64,000 bases of DNA from Paracoccus seriniphilus (lineage in GTDB: Bacteria > Pseudomonadota > Alphaproteobacteria > Rhodobacterales > Rhodobacteraceae). Made by a program: the position numbers and the translations under genes. Location of the stretch: assembly GCF_028553745.1 (NCBI RefSeq), contig NZ_CP067132.1:186001-250000 (forward strand), given 5' to 3'. The notes beneath the pieces are model-generated. The model searched no databases. It had not been told where the DNA came from and saw nothing but the letters and a program-made list of their open reading frames with translations. Below, piece after piece: positions 45,797 to 53,987 of this stretch (positions within the stretch are counted from its first letter, which is position 1; each line of letters opens with the position of its first letter).

Positions 45797-46143
45797 TCAA
45801 GGCTCATACCGGTGCCGAGGACGGCATCTGTGTCATCGAGCCGGGCGCGGAACGGCTGACCGCAGCGAATGCGACAATGTTCCGCGACGAGGTAATCGCA
45901 CTTGTGACACAGGGCGAGGACCGCCTGCTGGTTGATTTGGCCGATGTCAGCTTCGTCGACTCGTCGGGAATCGGGGCCATGGTCGGCGTGCTGAAACGGA
46001 TCGGCAACCGGGGCGAGGTCGCGATATGCGGCCTGTCCGGGGGCGTCGAAAAGATGTTCAGGATCACCCATATGGACCGGGTTTTCTCCATTCATCGCGA
46101 TCGAGACGCGGCACTGACAGCCATGAAGGAGCGCTTTGGATGA
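45793..46143 (+). CDS. STAS anti-sigma-factor-antagonist-like protein (RsbV/HsbA-like)
   Basis: The 116-residue protein is a single STAS domain with LLVDLADVSFVDSSGIGAMVG. Ser58 of DSSG sits at exactly the phosphoserine position of SpoIIAA. It should be phosphorylated by the HATPase protein encoded next and dephosphorylated by the PP2C protein before it. In its free form it binds a partner. Since no sigma factor is encoded here, the partner could be an enzyme or the synthase complex. It overlaps both neighbours by ATGA. Confidence 0.92.
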   Translation: MIKAHTGAEDGICVIEPGAERLTAANATMFRDEVIALVTQGEDRLLVDLADVSFVDSSGIGAMVGVLKRIGNRGEVAICGLSGGVEKMFRITHMDRVFSIHRDRDAALTAMKERFG

Positions 46144-46556
46144 CCTATCGTCTGGACATGTCGCCCGATCAGGCCGAGGTCGACCGCGTCGTTCCGCTGC
46201 TGATTGCCGAACTGTCCGGCGCTCTCTCCGAGGACAGGCTGATGTCGGTGGAAATCGCCATGGCCGAAGCCCTGACCAATGCGGTCAAACACGCGCTGGC
46301 ATCGGGCACGCCCGATGTCATCCATGTCTCGGCGCAATCCGACGCGACACAGGTCCGCCTGGAAATCGTCGATGCCGGTGCCCAGAGTCCGCAGGATCTG
46401 TATCAGGATGTGGCCGAACTGGGCGATATCGACCCGATGAACGACAGTGGCCGCGGGCTCTCTCTGATCAGCCACCTGGCCGATGAGGTCGTCTTCAACC
46501 CCGCTCATGGCAAGAACCAGTTGATCCTGATCTTCAACCGGGACAGCATCGCATGA
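46140..46556 (+). CDS. HATPase-domain serine kinase (RsbW/SpoIIAB-like)
   Basis: The 138-residue GHKL ATPase has the N-box EIAMAEALTNAVKHA near residue 38, the G1 box EIVDAGAQSP near residue 77 and the G2 box NDSGRGLSLIS near residue 100. Such proteins phosphorylate the STAS antagonist and hold a partner protein in check. The ATGA overlap with both adjacent genes implies fixed stoichiometry. It completes the phosphatase-antagonist-kinase cycle of a partner switch. Confidence 0.9.
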   Translation: MTYRLDMSPDQAEVDRVVPLLIAELSGALSEDRLMSVEIAMAEALTNAVKHALASGTPDVIHVSAQSDATQVRLEIVDAGAQSPQDLYQDVAELGDIDPMNDSGRGLSLISHLADEVVFNPAHGKNQLILIFNRDSIA

Positions 46557-47065
46557 GCGGTCAACTGTGGATATATGCGGCCATTGCCTCGGTGCTGCCC
46601 ATTCTGGCAATCATCGTGGCCATCCGGCGTCACCGCGCAGGGCTGCCGGTTTCGCCCGCCGCGCAGCCGGCCCCCCTGCCCCCCGAGCGTTTCAACCAGC
46701 CCGAGGAATTGCACGAGCGCGTCAATGAACTGCGCGAGGAATTGGGGCCGCAAATCCTGCCCTCGCTGCTGAAGGCCGCATTATCCGATCTGGAACGGCA
46801 TCTTGCGGTGTTCGACAAGCCGGGTCAGCCCGAGGACGAAGACCGTCGCCGCGCCCTGCACTCATTTGTCGGCATCGTGGACACGGTCGGATGTTCCAGC
46901 CTGGCGCAAAGCGGACGCGATTTGCAGGAACGCCAGCGTCTTGGTGATCCCAGCCCGGATCAGCAGCGCGCCTTTCTGTCGCAGATCCGCCTGCTTCACG
47001 CGGAAATCAGCACATTACTTGAACAAGAATTATCCGGCGCCGAGTCGCCACATTCAGGAGGATAG
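46553..47065 (+). CDS. Membrane-anchored Hpt-like phosphotransfer protein
   Basis: The 170-residue protein has one N-terminal membrane helix (LWIYAAIASVLPILAIIVAI, residues 5-24), a proline-rich linker and a helical domain. That domain has LHSFVGIVDTVGCSSLAQSGRDLQ near residue 102, which fits the Hpt pattern of a phosphorylatable His (His103) followed by a small-residue helix. It could relay phosphate from the hybrid kinase at 56477-58978 to the receiver of the PP2C protein, as HptB does for HsbR in Pseudomonas. The Hpt assignment rests on pattern, so it is moderately sure. Confidence 0.65.
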   Translation: MSGQLWIYAAIASVLPILAIIVAIRRHRAGLPVSPAAQPAPLPPERFNQPEELHERVNELREELGPQILPSLLKAALSDLERHLAVFDKPGQPEDEDRRRALHSFVGIVDTVGCSSLAQSGRDLQERQRLGDPSPDQQRAFLSQIRLLHAEISTLLEQELSGAESPHSGG

Positions 47066-47067
47066 GC

Positions 47068-48798
47068 ATGAAACGTCCTGGCCTTGCCGTTCTGGCAACT
47101 CTCATCGCAGCCGTATTCGTGATCGACGAGGTCAGCTTTCCCGCCAATTCGCAGGAAACCGACAGCGAAACCACCGCAAGCACGGAACTGGACCGTGCAG
47201 ACGCGCTGTTCCCCGGCGACACCCCGATCGCGGATCTTCTGCCGCCCGACCCTGACGCCGCGGCACTGCAATCGCGCCGCGACCTGCTGTTCTCACGCGC
47301 GCCCAGTTCGGGCGAATTTTTCGGCCGGCACGGTGCGTTGACCGAGCGCGAGATGCAGATGGCCCGCACCGCCTGGAGCTATTTCGAGAAAAGCTATCAA
47401 GAAGATACCGGTCTGGTGAATGCCGTCGGGTCCTATCCTTCGACGACCATGTGGGACACGGCCTCTTACATCAGCGCGCTGGTTTCGGCCCACGAGCTGG
47501 GCATTATCGACAAACGTGAATTCGACAAGCGCGCCACCAAGCTGATCGGAACCCTGCGCAACCTGGACCTGTTCCGGGGGGAAGCGCCCAACAAGGTTTA
47601 CAACACCCAGAGCGGCGCCAAGGTGAACTATGCCAACCAGCCGGGCGAGGTCGGCTTTTCGGTGCTGGACATCGGGCGCATGCTGGTCTGGCTGCGTATC
47701 CTCAAGGAACGCTATCCCTATCTGGCCAATGGTGTCGACAATATCCCGCTGCGCTGGAATTTCTGCAATATCGTGGCAGATGACGGACGGCTTTTCGGGT
47801 CGATCCTCGGCGGTAATGACGAAACCCGCTACGTGCAGGAAGGCCGGCTGGGATATGAGGAATATGCCGCCAAGGGCTTTGCGCTGTGGGGCTTTGACGT
47901 CGATGGCGCGCTGGACCCGCATCCCCTTGCCTATACCAAGATCTATGATGTCGATGTGCCCTATGACGGGCGAGATCCACGCGTGTTCCACAACCAGAAC
48001 TATGTGCTGACGGAAAGCTATCTGCTGGACGGGCTAGAGATGGGATGGGATTTGCCGATCCCCGACCCCGACGGGCCGCAGGTGGCCTCGCAGGGGTGGC
48101 GGGCCGAATTCGCGCACCGGATTTTCCTTGTCCAGCAGCGCAGGTTCGAATCCACCGGCATCATCACCGCACGTTCCGAGCATCAGGTCGAAGGCAAACC
48201 CTATTTCGTCTATGACTCGATCTTCGCGGATGGCTATCCGTGGAATACGCTGGACCCCAGCGGAGTCTATCAGCCCGACCGTGCCGCCGTGGCCGCCAAG
48301 GCCGCCATCGGCATGTGGGCGCTGTGGGATGTGCCCTATACCGATCTGCTGTTCGAAACCGTCGCCGACCTGTCCGAACCTGACGGCGGCTTCTACGAGG
48401 GCCTATACGAAAACGGCAACGGCTATATCCCGCTGCGCACCGCGAACAACAACGGCATCATTCTGGCCGCCCTGCTGTACAAGGTGCAGGGCCCTATCAT
48501 GAAGTTCCAGAACGATAATACCAGCTTCTGGGACATGGCCTATTCGGGCAGCGATATCCGCACCAACAAATGCCTGCCCGAAAAGATGGTGGTCGAAGCA
48601 ACCTGCTGTGCCTGTGCCGATCAGATCGAGATCAAGCCGACCGTGCCCTGGGAAGAGTTCAAATATTGCCGTCCGCTGGATCGTGACGCCGGTATCGCCG
48701 CTACCGATTGCCGCCCCGAGGAGCAGAGCTTTGCCAAGCCCGAACCGCGGGTCATCCTGCCCGCTGCCTGCCGGGCAAACCGGACCAGCACGCCATGA
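47068..48798 (+). CDS. DUF3131 protein with cysteine-rich C-terminal tail
   Basis: The 576-residue exported protein has an N-terminal hydrophobic segment (signal or anchor, residues 5-20) and a DUF3131 domain from about residue 90: ARTAWSYFEKSYQEDTGLVNAVGSYPSTTMWDTASYISALVSA. DUF3131 is an alpha/alpha-barrel-like domain found beside glycosyltransferases and may bind or trim glycan. After about residue 500 comes a tail with ATCCACADQ and several more cysteines, absent from the second DUF3131 protein at 51774-53105. It starts 2 bases after the Hpt gene. Confidence 0.85.
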   Translation: MKRPGLAVLATLIAAVFVIDEVSFPANSQETDSETTASTELDRADALFPGDTPIADLLPPDPDAAALQSRRDLLFSRAPSSGEFFGRHGALTEREMQMARTAWSYFEKSYQEDTGLVNAVGSYPSTTMWDTASYISALVSAHELGIIDKREFDKRATKLIGTLRNLDLFRGEAPNKVYNTQSGAKVNYANQPGEVGFSVLDIGRMLVWLRILKERYPYLANGVDNIPLRWNFCNIVADDGRLFGSILGGNDETRYVQEGRLGYEEYAAKGFALWGFDVDGALDPHPLAYTKIYDVDVPYDGRDPRVFHNQNYVLTESYLLDGLEMGWDLPIPDPDGPQVASQGWRAEFAHRIFLVQQRRFESTGIITARSEHQVEGKPYFVYDSIFADGYPWNTLDPSGVYQPDRAAVAAKAAIGMWALWDVPYTDLLFETVADLSEPDGGFYEGLYENGNGYIPLRTANNNGIILAALLYKVQGPIMKFQNDNTSFWDMAYSGSDIRTNKCLPEKMVVEATCCACADQIEIKPTVPWEEFKYCRPLDRDAGIAATDCRPEEQSFAKPEPRVILPAACRANRTSTP

Positions 48799-49940
48799 GT
48801 GGCAGATCCTCGCGCATGGTATGGTTCGACGCCAACCGCGTCTTCGCGGCGGTTGGCGTCGTCCTGATACACAGCACCACCGATTTCAGCGGCCGCCCCT
48901 TTCCCGATGCGACGGTGGGCGAGCGTATCGTTCCGGTTTTCCTGCGATCTCTGGGCGAGTTTTCCGGCTCGGAGATGTTCTTTTTCTTCTCGCTGTTCCT
49001 GATGGCATTGCGCATCGACCGGCGCCGCCCGACCTATCGCGATGCCATCACCACGCAGGCCGAGCGGCTGCTGGTCCCCTTTGCTTTCTGGACGGTGTTC
49101 TACGCGCTGTTCCGTCTGGTGAAGGCTCAGGCCTTCGGCTATGCCCCGCAATATCTGGAGCAGCTGACCCAGACCGACACCTGGGTGGCATTCTTCCTGC
49201 TGGGCAAATCGCAGTATCACATGCATTTCCTGCCCACGCTCTTTGCAATCTTCCTGTTTTATCCGGTCATGCGGCTTGCCATGCGCTTTCCGCTTCTGGG
49301 GGTCAGCCTGTTTGCCACGCTTGGCGCTATGGATCATGCGCAGGCCTTCTTGTGGGGGCTGGATATCTCGCCGCTGGCGCGTGACTATCTGGTGCGGATC
49401 ACCAAGATCTGGGGCTATGTCGGCTATGGACTGGCGGCCTTCGCGCTGTATTCCCTGTGGCGTGACGGTCTGCCACGCGGCGAATCCAAACTGATCCGGC
49501 GTGGCGCCTTCTATTTCGCCTCCATCGCCTATCTGTCGACAATGCCCTTCTTCGGCACCGCCCTGTTCACCGGGCAATGGGGGCTGCGCTCGGGCTGGGA
49601 CTATTACGGTCACTTTCTGATGCCGCTGTTCATGTTCAGCCTGTTCATGGGCCGCCAATATGCAGATTGGTCGCCGCGCTGGTCACATCTGGCGCGCTAT
49701 ACCTTTGGCGTCTATCTGGTGCATCCGCTGCTGATCGACCTCTTCGACGTCATGGCCTACAAGAGCGGGCTGGCCGGACTGCTGTCACCCGCAATGCTGG
49801 TGATCCTGCGTTTCGCGGTGGTCCTGCCAGCGGCCCTTGCACTGGCAAAGCTGATCGAACGCACCAAGCCCATGGCCTGGACGATCGGGCTGGGGGTCGC
49901 CCCTTGGAAAATGCGCCACCGCACGGCGGGACAAGGATGA
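48795..49940 (+). CDS. Acyltransferase 3 family membrane protein
   Basis: The 381-residue protein has about ten membrane helices and the AT3-family start WFDANRVFAAVGVVLIHST, whose histidine is the usual catalytic one. It has RRPTYRDAITTQAERLLVPFAFWTVFYALF and a C-terminal YTFGVYLVHPLLIDLF. AT3 proteins move acetyl or succinyl groups across the membrane onto polysaccharides. In this operon it likely O-acylates the glycan made by the GT2 protein. It overlaps the DUF3131 gene by ATGA. Confidence 0.9.
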   Translation: MSGRSSRMVWFDANRVFAAVGVVLIHSTTDFSGRPFPDATVGERIVPVFLRSLGEFSGSEMFFFFSLFLMALRIDRRRPTYRDAITTQAERLLVPFAFWTVFYALFRLVKAQAFGYAPQYLEQLTQTDTWVAFFLLGKSQYHMHFLPTLFAIFLFYPVMRLAMRFPLLGVSLFATLGAMDHAQAFLWGLDISPLARDYLVRITKIWGYVGYGLAAFALYSLWRDGLPRGESKLIRRGAFYFASIAYLSTMPFFGTALFTGQWGLRSGWDYYGHFLMPLFMFSLFMGRQYADWSPRWSHLARYTFGVYLVHPLLIDLFDVMAYKSGLAGLLSPAMLVILRFAVVLPAALALAKLIERTKPMAWTIGLGVAPWKMRHRTAGQG

Positions 49941-49947
49941 CGATGCC

Positions 49948-51777
49948 ATGATGGACGACTATTTCCGCGCCTTCGAACACCGCCGCCCGCCCGAGCCTCT
50001 GCCCTATTCCCGGCTGCGGGAAATGCTGTGGCAATTCCTGGCCGTCATGACGCTGGTCGTCGGAGCATGGTATATCCACTGGCGCTGGACCAGCTCGCTG
50101 AACCCCGATGCCATGTGGTTCGCGGTCGCGCTGGCCCTGGCGGAAACCTGCGCTTTCGTGGGTCTGGTGCTCTTCGTCTACAACCTTTGGCAGGATCAGC
50201 CGGTGACCCTCCCCGACCCACCGGCGACCGTGGAGCAGATCGACCCCGACAACCCGGATCCGGGGCGCCCCATCGCGGTCGATGTGCTGTTTGCGACCTA
50301 TAATGAAGAACCCGAACTGGTCCGCCTGGGCATTCTGGATGCCAAGGCGATGGATTACCCCCATCCGATCGACATCCACATTCATGTGCTGGATGACGGC
50401 AAACGCCCCGAGATGCGCGCCGTGGCCGAAGAAGAGGACGTGGGCTATATTACCCGCGACGGCAACGAGGGTTTCAAGGCAGGAAATCTGCGCAACGCGA
50501 TGGAGCAGACCTCGGGCGATCTGATCGTCATCTGCGATGCGGACACGCGACCCTTTCCAACCATGCTGGTCCGCACCCTTGGTTATTTCCGGGATCCGAA
50601 AATGGCCTGGGTCCAGACGCCGCAATGGTTTTACGATCTGCCCGAAGGCCAGCCGCTGCCCGAGGTGCTTTCATCCCGTTTCGGCCAGCTCGGGGGACGG
50701 CTGGGGCGCGCGTTCCAGCGCATCTTCGGCGAATACCGCGTTGGCGCCGATCCTTTCGTCAATGATCCGCAGATGTTCTATGATGTGATCCTGCGTCGGC
50801 GGAACCGCGTCAATGCGGCCTTCTGCTGCGGAGCAGGCTCGATCCACCGGCGCGAGGCGGTGATGGAGGCCGCGCTGCGCAGCTTTGGCGACAATGTCGA
50901 ACGCCGGGTGATTGCCGCCGAAGAGGAAATCACCCTGGAAAGCCGCGAACGCCGCGTCTCGCCGGAACTGATGGACGCCATCCGCACACAGGCCGTCGAG
51001 ACCGAGGTGCTGACGCCTTACCGCTTTCACGTCTCGGAAGACATCTATACCTCGATCGTGCTGCATTCCGACCGCGAGCGCGGCTGGAAGAGCTGGCAAC
51101 ACCCCTATGTCGAATCCAAGATGCTGTCGCCGCAGGACCTGCTGACCTGGACCATCCAGCGTTACAAATATGCGGGCGGATCGCTGGACATCATGTTCAA
51201 CGACAATTCGCTGTTTCGTCCGGGGCTGACCCTGCCCCAGCGTCTGATGTATGGGTCTACCTTCTATTCCTATCTGGGCGCGATCTGGAATGTCGTCTTT
51301 CTGTTCGCCCCGGCCATCTATCTGTTCACGGGGATCGCGCCGGTTTCGGCCTATTCCAATGATTTCTTCGCCCATGTGATCCCTTTCATGATCCTCATGG
51401 AGTTGAGCATGATGGTCGGCACCTGGGGGATATCGGGCTATGCCTCCAAGGCCAGCTATCTGTCCTTCTTCCCGGTCGGATTGCGCGCGATCTGGGCGGT
51501 GATGCGCGGTGAAAAGATCTCCTTCCCCGTGACACCAAAGGACCGGCAAACGGGTCGCTTCCTGTCCCTTGTCCGGCCACAGATCGCGGTGCTGGTGATG
51601 ACCGGGCTCGGCCTCGTCTGGGCCATTGGCGCGCTGGCCATCGGCAGCACGCCCCATACCCTGACCGGCGTCGTCACCAATGCACTTTGGGGTCTGAACA
51701 ACTGCGCGGCCATGGCAGGCATGATCTATGCCGCCCTGTGGCAGCCCCCGACATCCACTCAAGAGGCACCGGCATGA
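49948..51777 (+). CDS. Cellulose-synthase-like family 2 glycosyltransferase
   Basis: The 609-residue membrane synthase has two N-terminal helices (about residues 26-80), a GT-A core and a C-terminal set of about five helices. Motifs are VDVLFATYNEE near 111, DDG at 149-151, DAD at 197-199 and SED at 363-365 (TED in BcsA). QRYKYAGG at 404-411 stands in for the QxxRW acceptor motif. It should polymerise a UDP-sugar into a beta-glycan and push it into the periplasm. There is no PilZ domain. ATG codons at 49948 and 49951 are both possible. Confidence 0.92.
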   Translation: MMDDYFRAFEHRRPPEPLPYSRLREMLWQFLAVMTLVVGAWYIHWRWTSSLNPDAMWFAVALALAETCAFVGLVLFVYNLWQDQPVTLPDPPATVEQIDPDNPDPGRPIAVDVLFATYNEEPELVRLGILDAKAMDYPHPIDIHIHVLDDGKRPEMRAVAEEEDVGYITRDGNEGFKAGNLRNAMEQTSGDLIVICDADTRPFPTMLVRTLGYFRDPKMAWVQTPQWFYDLPEGQPLPEVLSSRFGQLGGRLGRAFQRIFGEYRVGADPFVNDPQMFYDVILRRRNRVNAAFCCGAGSIHRREAVMEAALRSFGDNVERRVIAAEEEITLESRERRVSPELMDAIRTQAVETEVLTPYRFHVSEDIYTSIVLHSDRERGWKSWQHPYVESKMLSPQDLLTWTIQRYKYAGGSLDIMFNDNSLFRPGLTLPQRLMYGSTFYSYLGAIWNVVFLFAPAIYLFTGIAPVSAYSNDFFAHVIPFMILMELSMMVGTWGISGYASKASYLSFFPVGLRAIWAVMRGEKISFPVTPKDRQTGRFLSLVRPQIAVLVMTGLGLVWAIGALAIGSTPHTLTGVVTNALWGLNNCAAMAGMIYAALWQPPTSTQEAPA

Positions 51778-53105
51778 GCTTTCGTCAGAACCTTCTGCGC
51801 GCGCGCGGCCATATCGTGATGATCTGCGCATTGATCGCGGGATTGCTGCTGGTCCTGTGGCTTGAAACCCTGGGCGAGCCTGAGCCAGACTCGACCCGAA
51901 ACATGGCACAGGATCTGATGCAACCCTTCGAATCCCTCAGCCCTCTGCCATTGGCGATCCGTGGCGAAAGCTCGGAGCGCGACATGAAACATGCGCGCAT
52001 CGCCTGGACCTATTTCCAGAACAATGTCGACGAGGAAACCGGGCTGGCCAATTCGGTCCACAATTATCCCTCGACCACCATGTGGGAAACCGGGTCTTAT
52101 ATCGTCGCCGTATTGTCCGCCGAACGTCTTGGGCTGATCGACCGCGCCGAAGCCGAAGCGCGTCTGGGCAGGGTTCTGTCCAGCCTTCAGTCGCTGCGGC
52201 TGTTTCAGGACACCCTGCCCAACAAGGCCTATCAGACCCGCACCCTGGAACTGGTCGATTACGGAAACAAACCTTCGGAACTGGGCCTTGGCTGGTCAGC
52301 ACTGGATGTGGCCCGGATCGTGGGAACATTGGGACTGGTCGAGCGCAATCACCCGGAACTGGCTGGTGAGGTCGAAAAGCTGCTGAACCACTGGCAACTG
52401 GATCAGATGGTGCAGGGGGGCGAGTTGATCGGCACCAATGTCACTGCGGGCGAAGTTCGCAGGAACCAGGAAGGCCGCGTCGGCTATGAACAATATGCTG
52501 CAAAGGCGATGATGCTGTTCGGCTATGATGTCTATCGCGCCTATGAGGTCGAGGACAATCTGATGGTCAAGCAGGTCGAAGGACAGCCGATCCCGGTCGA
52601 CAGCCGGTTGCATCGCGCCACCACCCCGGCTTTCGTCGTCAGCGAACCCTATCTCTTCGACGGGCTGGAATTCGGCTTTGATGATCGCTCGCATCGCTTT
52701 GCAACCGCGATCTATCGCGCGCAAGAGGCCCGACATGCCGAGACCGGCAAGCTGACCGCCGTGACCGAAAGCCATCTGGCCGAGGCCCCCTATTTCGCCT
52801 ATTCGACGGTCTGGGGCGGAGGCTCTCCCTGGGCAGTGATGACCTTCACGGGCGAGCGGATCGACAGCCGCAGGACATTGGCAACAAAGGCTGCCTTTGG
52901 CTGGGACGCGCTGTTTGGGACCGATTATACCACCCAACTGGTCGATGCGGTCGAGGCCTTTGCCGACCCCGAAAAGGGCTGGCCCGAGGGCATCTATGAA
53001 GAAACCGGCGAGGTGAACGGCTCGACCACCGCAAACACCAATGCCGTCGTTCTGGCCGCCCTGGCCTTCAAGGCAACAGGGCCCTTGATGCGGGTCGTGC
53101 CATGA
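51774..53105 (+). CDS. DUF3131 protein
   Basis: The 443-residue protein has an N-terminal membrane anchor (IVMICALIAGLLLVLWLE, residues 14-31) and a DUF3131 domain from about residue 70. Its HARIAWTYFQNNVDEETGLANSVHNYPSTTMWETGSY closely matches the first DUF3131 protein of the operon, but it lacks the cysteine-rich tail. The two probably act on the growing glycan in the periplasm, perhaps as a pair. It overlaps the GT2 gene and the next gene by ATGA. Confidence 0.87.
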   Translation: MSFRQNLLRARGHIVMICALIAGLLLVLWLETLGEPEPDSTRNMAQDLMQPFESLSPLPLAIRGESSERDMKHARIAWTYFQNNVDEETGLANSVHNYPSTTMWETGSYIVAVLSAERLGLIDRAEAEARLGRVLSSLQSLRLFQDTLPNKAYQTRTLELVDYGNKPSELGLGWSALDVARIVGTLGLVERNHPELAGEVEKLLNHWQLDQMVQGGELIGTNVTAGEVRRNQEGRVGYEQYAAKAMMLFGYDVYRAYEVEDNLMVKQVEGQPIPVDSRLHRATTPAFVVSEPYLFDGLEFGFDDRSHRFATAIYRAQEARHAETGKLTAVTESHLAEAPYFAYSTVWGGGSPWAVMTFTGERIDSRRTLATKAAFGWDALFGTDYTTQLVDAVEAFADPEKGWPEGIYEETGEVNGSTTANTNAVVLAALAFKATGPLMRVVP

Positions 53106-53983
53106 AAGCCCTGTTGCTGCCCATTGTCCTGTTTCTGGCTGCGCCCGTGACAGCCCTGGCCGAACCCTGTGTCGGCAGCAATTTCGACCGCGCTCTGCCG
53201 GGCGCGGTCAATGTCCAGCGACGAACTTCGGATGTGCCGACCGCGCGCTATCCCGGCATCTGGCAAGAGGGCCGGGTGGCTGGCTATGCCTATCAGATCG
53301 CCAGCGATTATTCCGCGCTGCTCACCGATCGCCATGACTCGCCAAGCTGGCAAATCGCGGTGATCTGCGAAGCTGGTGCCGAGAGTTGCGAGATATCGAC
53401 CGAAGGTCAGCCCGACGCTTCGGCAGGCCCCATTGCCGAGGCACTGGGGCGTTGCCTGCTGGGACAGCCTGTCAGCAGCGCCGATTTCTCGCGGCCGGCC
53501 CATCTGGCCAACGACGGATTGCCCCTGGATGTCGGCATCACCGATCCTGAACGCAGTATCGACTCGGTCGCTGCGATTGCCACTGCGGCCGGCGTGCAGC
53601 GTTCGGCAGAACAGCAGGCGACGGATGGCACCCGGACCCCGGCCAGCGGCAACGATCCGGAAGCGGATCGCCCCGCGGCCATTCCCGACCCGGTGCTGGA
53701 ACAACCCACCGAAACCGCCGCCGAAAGGGCCTCGAATATCCAGAATGGCCCCTCGTTGGTTCCGGACCAGCCATGTGGCTTGCAGTTGATCGAGCCCGGC
53801 ACATCGACCGTCCAGACCCTGCAGCGGCTCTTGACGGCGGCGGGATTTCAGCCCGGCACCGATGACGGCGTCATGGGCAGGCGCACGCGCCAGGCGCTGA
53901 CTGCAGCCCTTGGAGAGGAGGCCGCGACGCTGAGCATCGAAGAGGCCATCCGCGCGCTCAACAAGCAGATGTGTCAGGAGTGA
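53102..53983 (+). CDS. Periplasmic protein with C-terminal peptidoglycan-binding domain
   Basis: The 293-residue protein has a signal peptide (residues 1-20, ending TALA) and an N-terminal domain of about 120 residues shared in outline with the next protein (GYAYQIASDYSALLTDRH, then ICEAGAESCEIS). After a low-complexity linker comes a PG_binding_1-like domain (STVQTLQRLLTAAGFQPGTDDGVMGRRTRQALTAAL, about residues 233-268). It may fix the glycan export machine to the cell wall. The role is inferred from domains and context only. Confidence 0.75.
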   Translation: MKALLLPIVLFLAAPVTALAEPCVGSNFDRALPGAVNVQRRTSDVPTARYPGIWQEGRVAGYAYQIASDYSALLTDRHDSPSWQIAVICEAGAESCEISTEGQPDASAGPIAEALGRCLLGQPVSSADFSRPAHLANDGLPLDVGITDPERSIDSVAAIATAAGVQRSAEQQATDGTRTPASGNDPEADRPAAIPDPVLEQPTETAAERASNIQNGPSLVPDQPCGLQLIEPGTSTVQTLQRLLTAAGFQPGTDDGVMGRRTRQALTAALGEEAATLSIEEAIRALNKQMCQE

Positions 53984-53987
53984 GGGG

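Noticed and set aside
44564..46556. Classical RsbUVW-sigma operon
   Set aside because: No sigma factor gene is in or near the operon, and the genes run without a break into polysaccharide functions.
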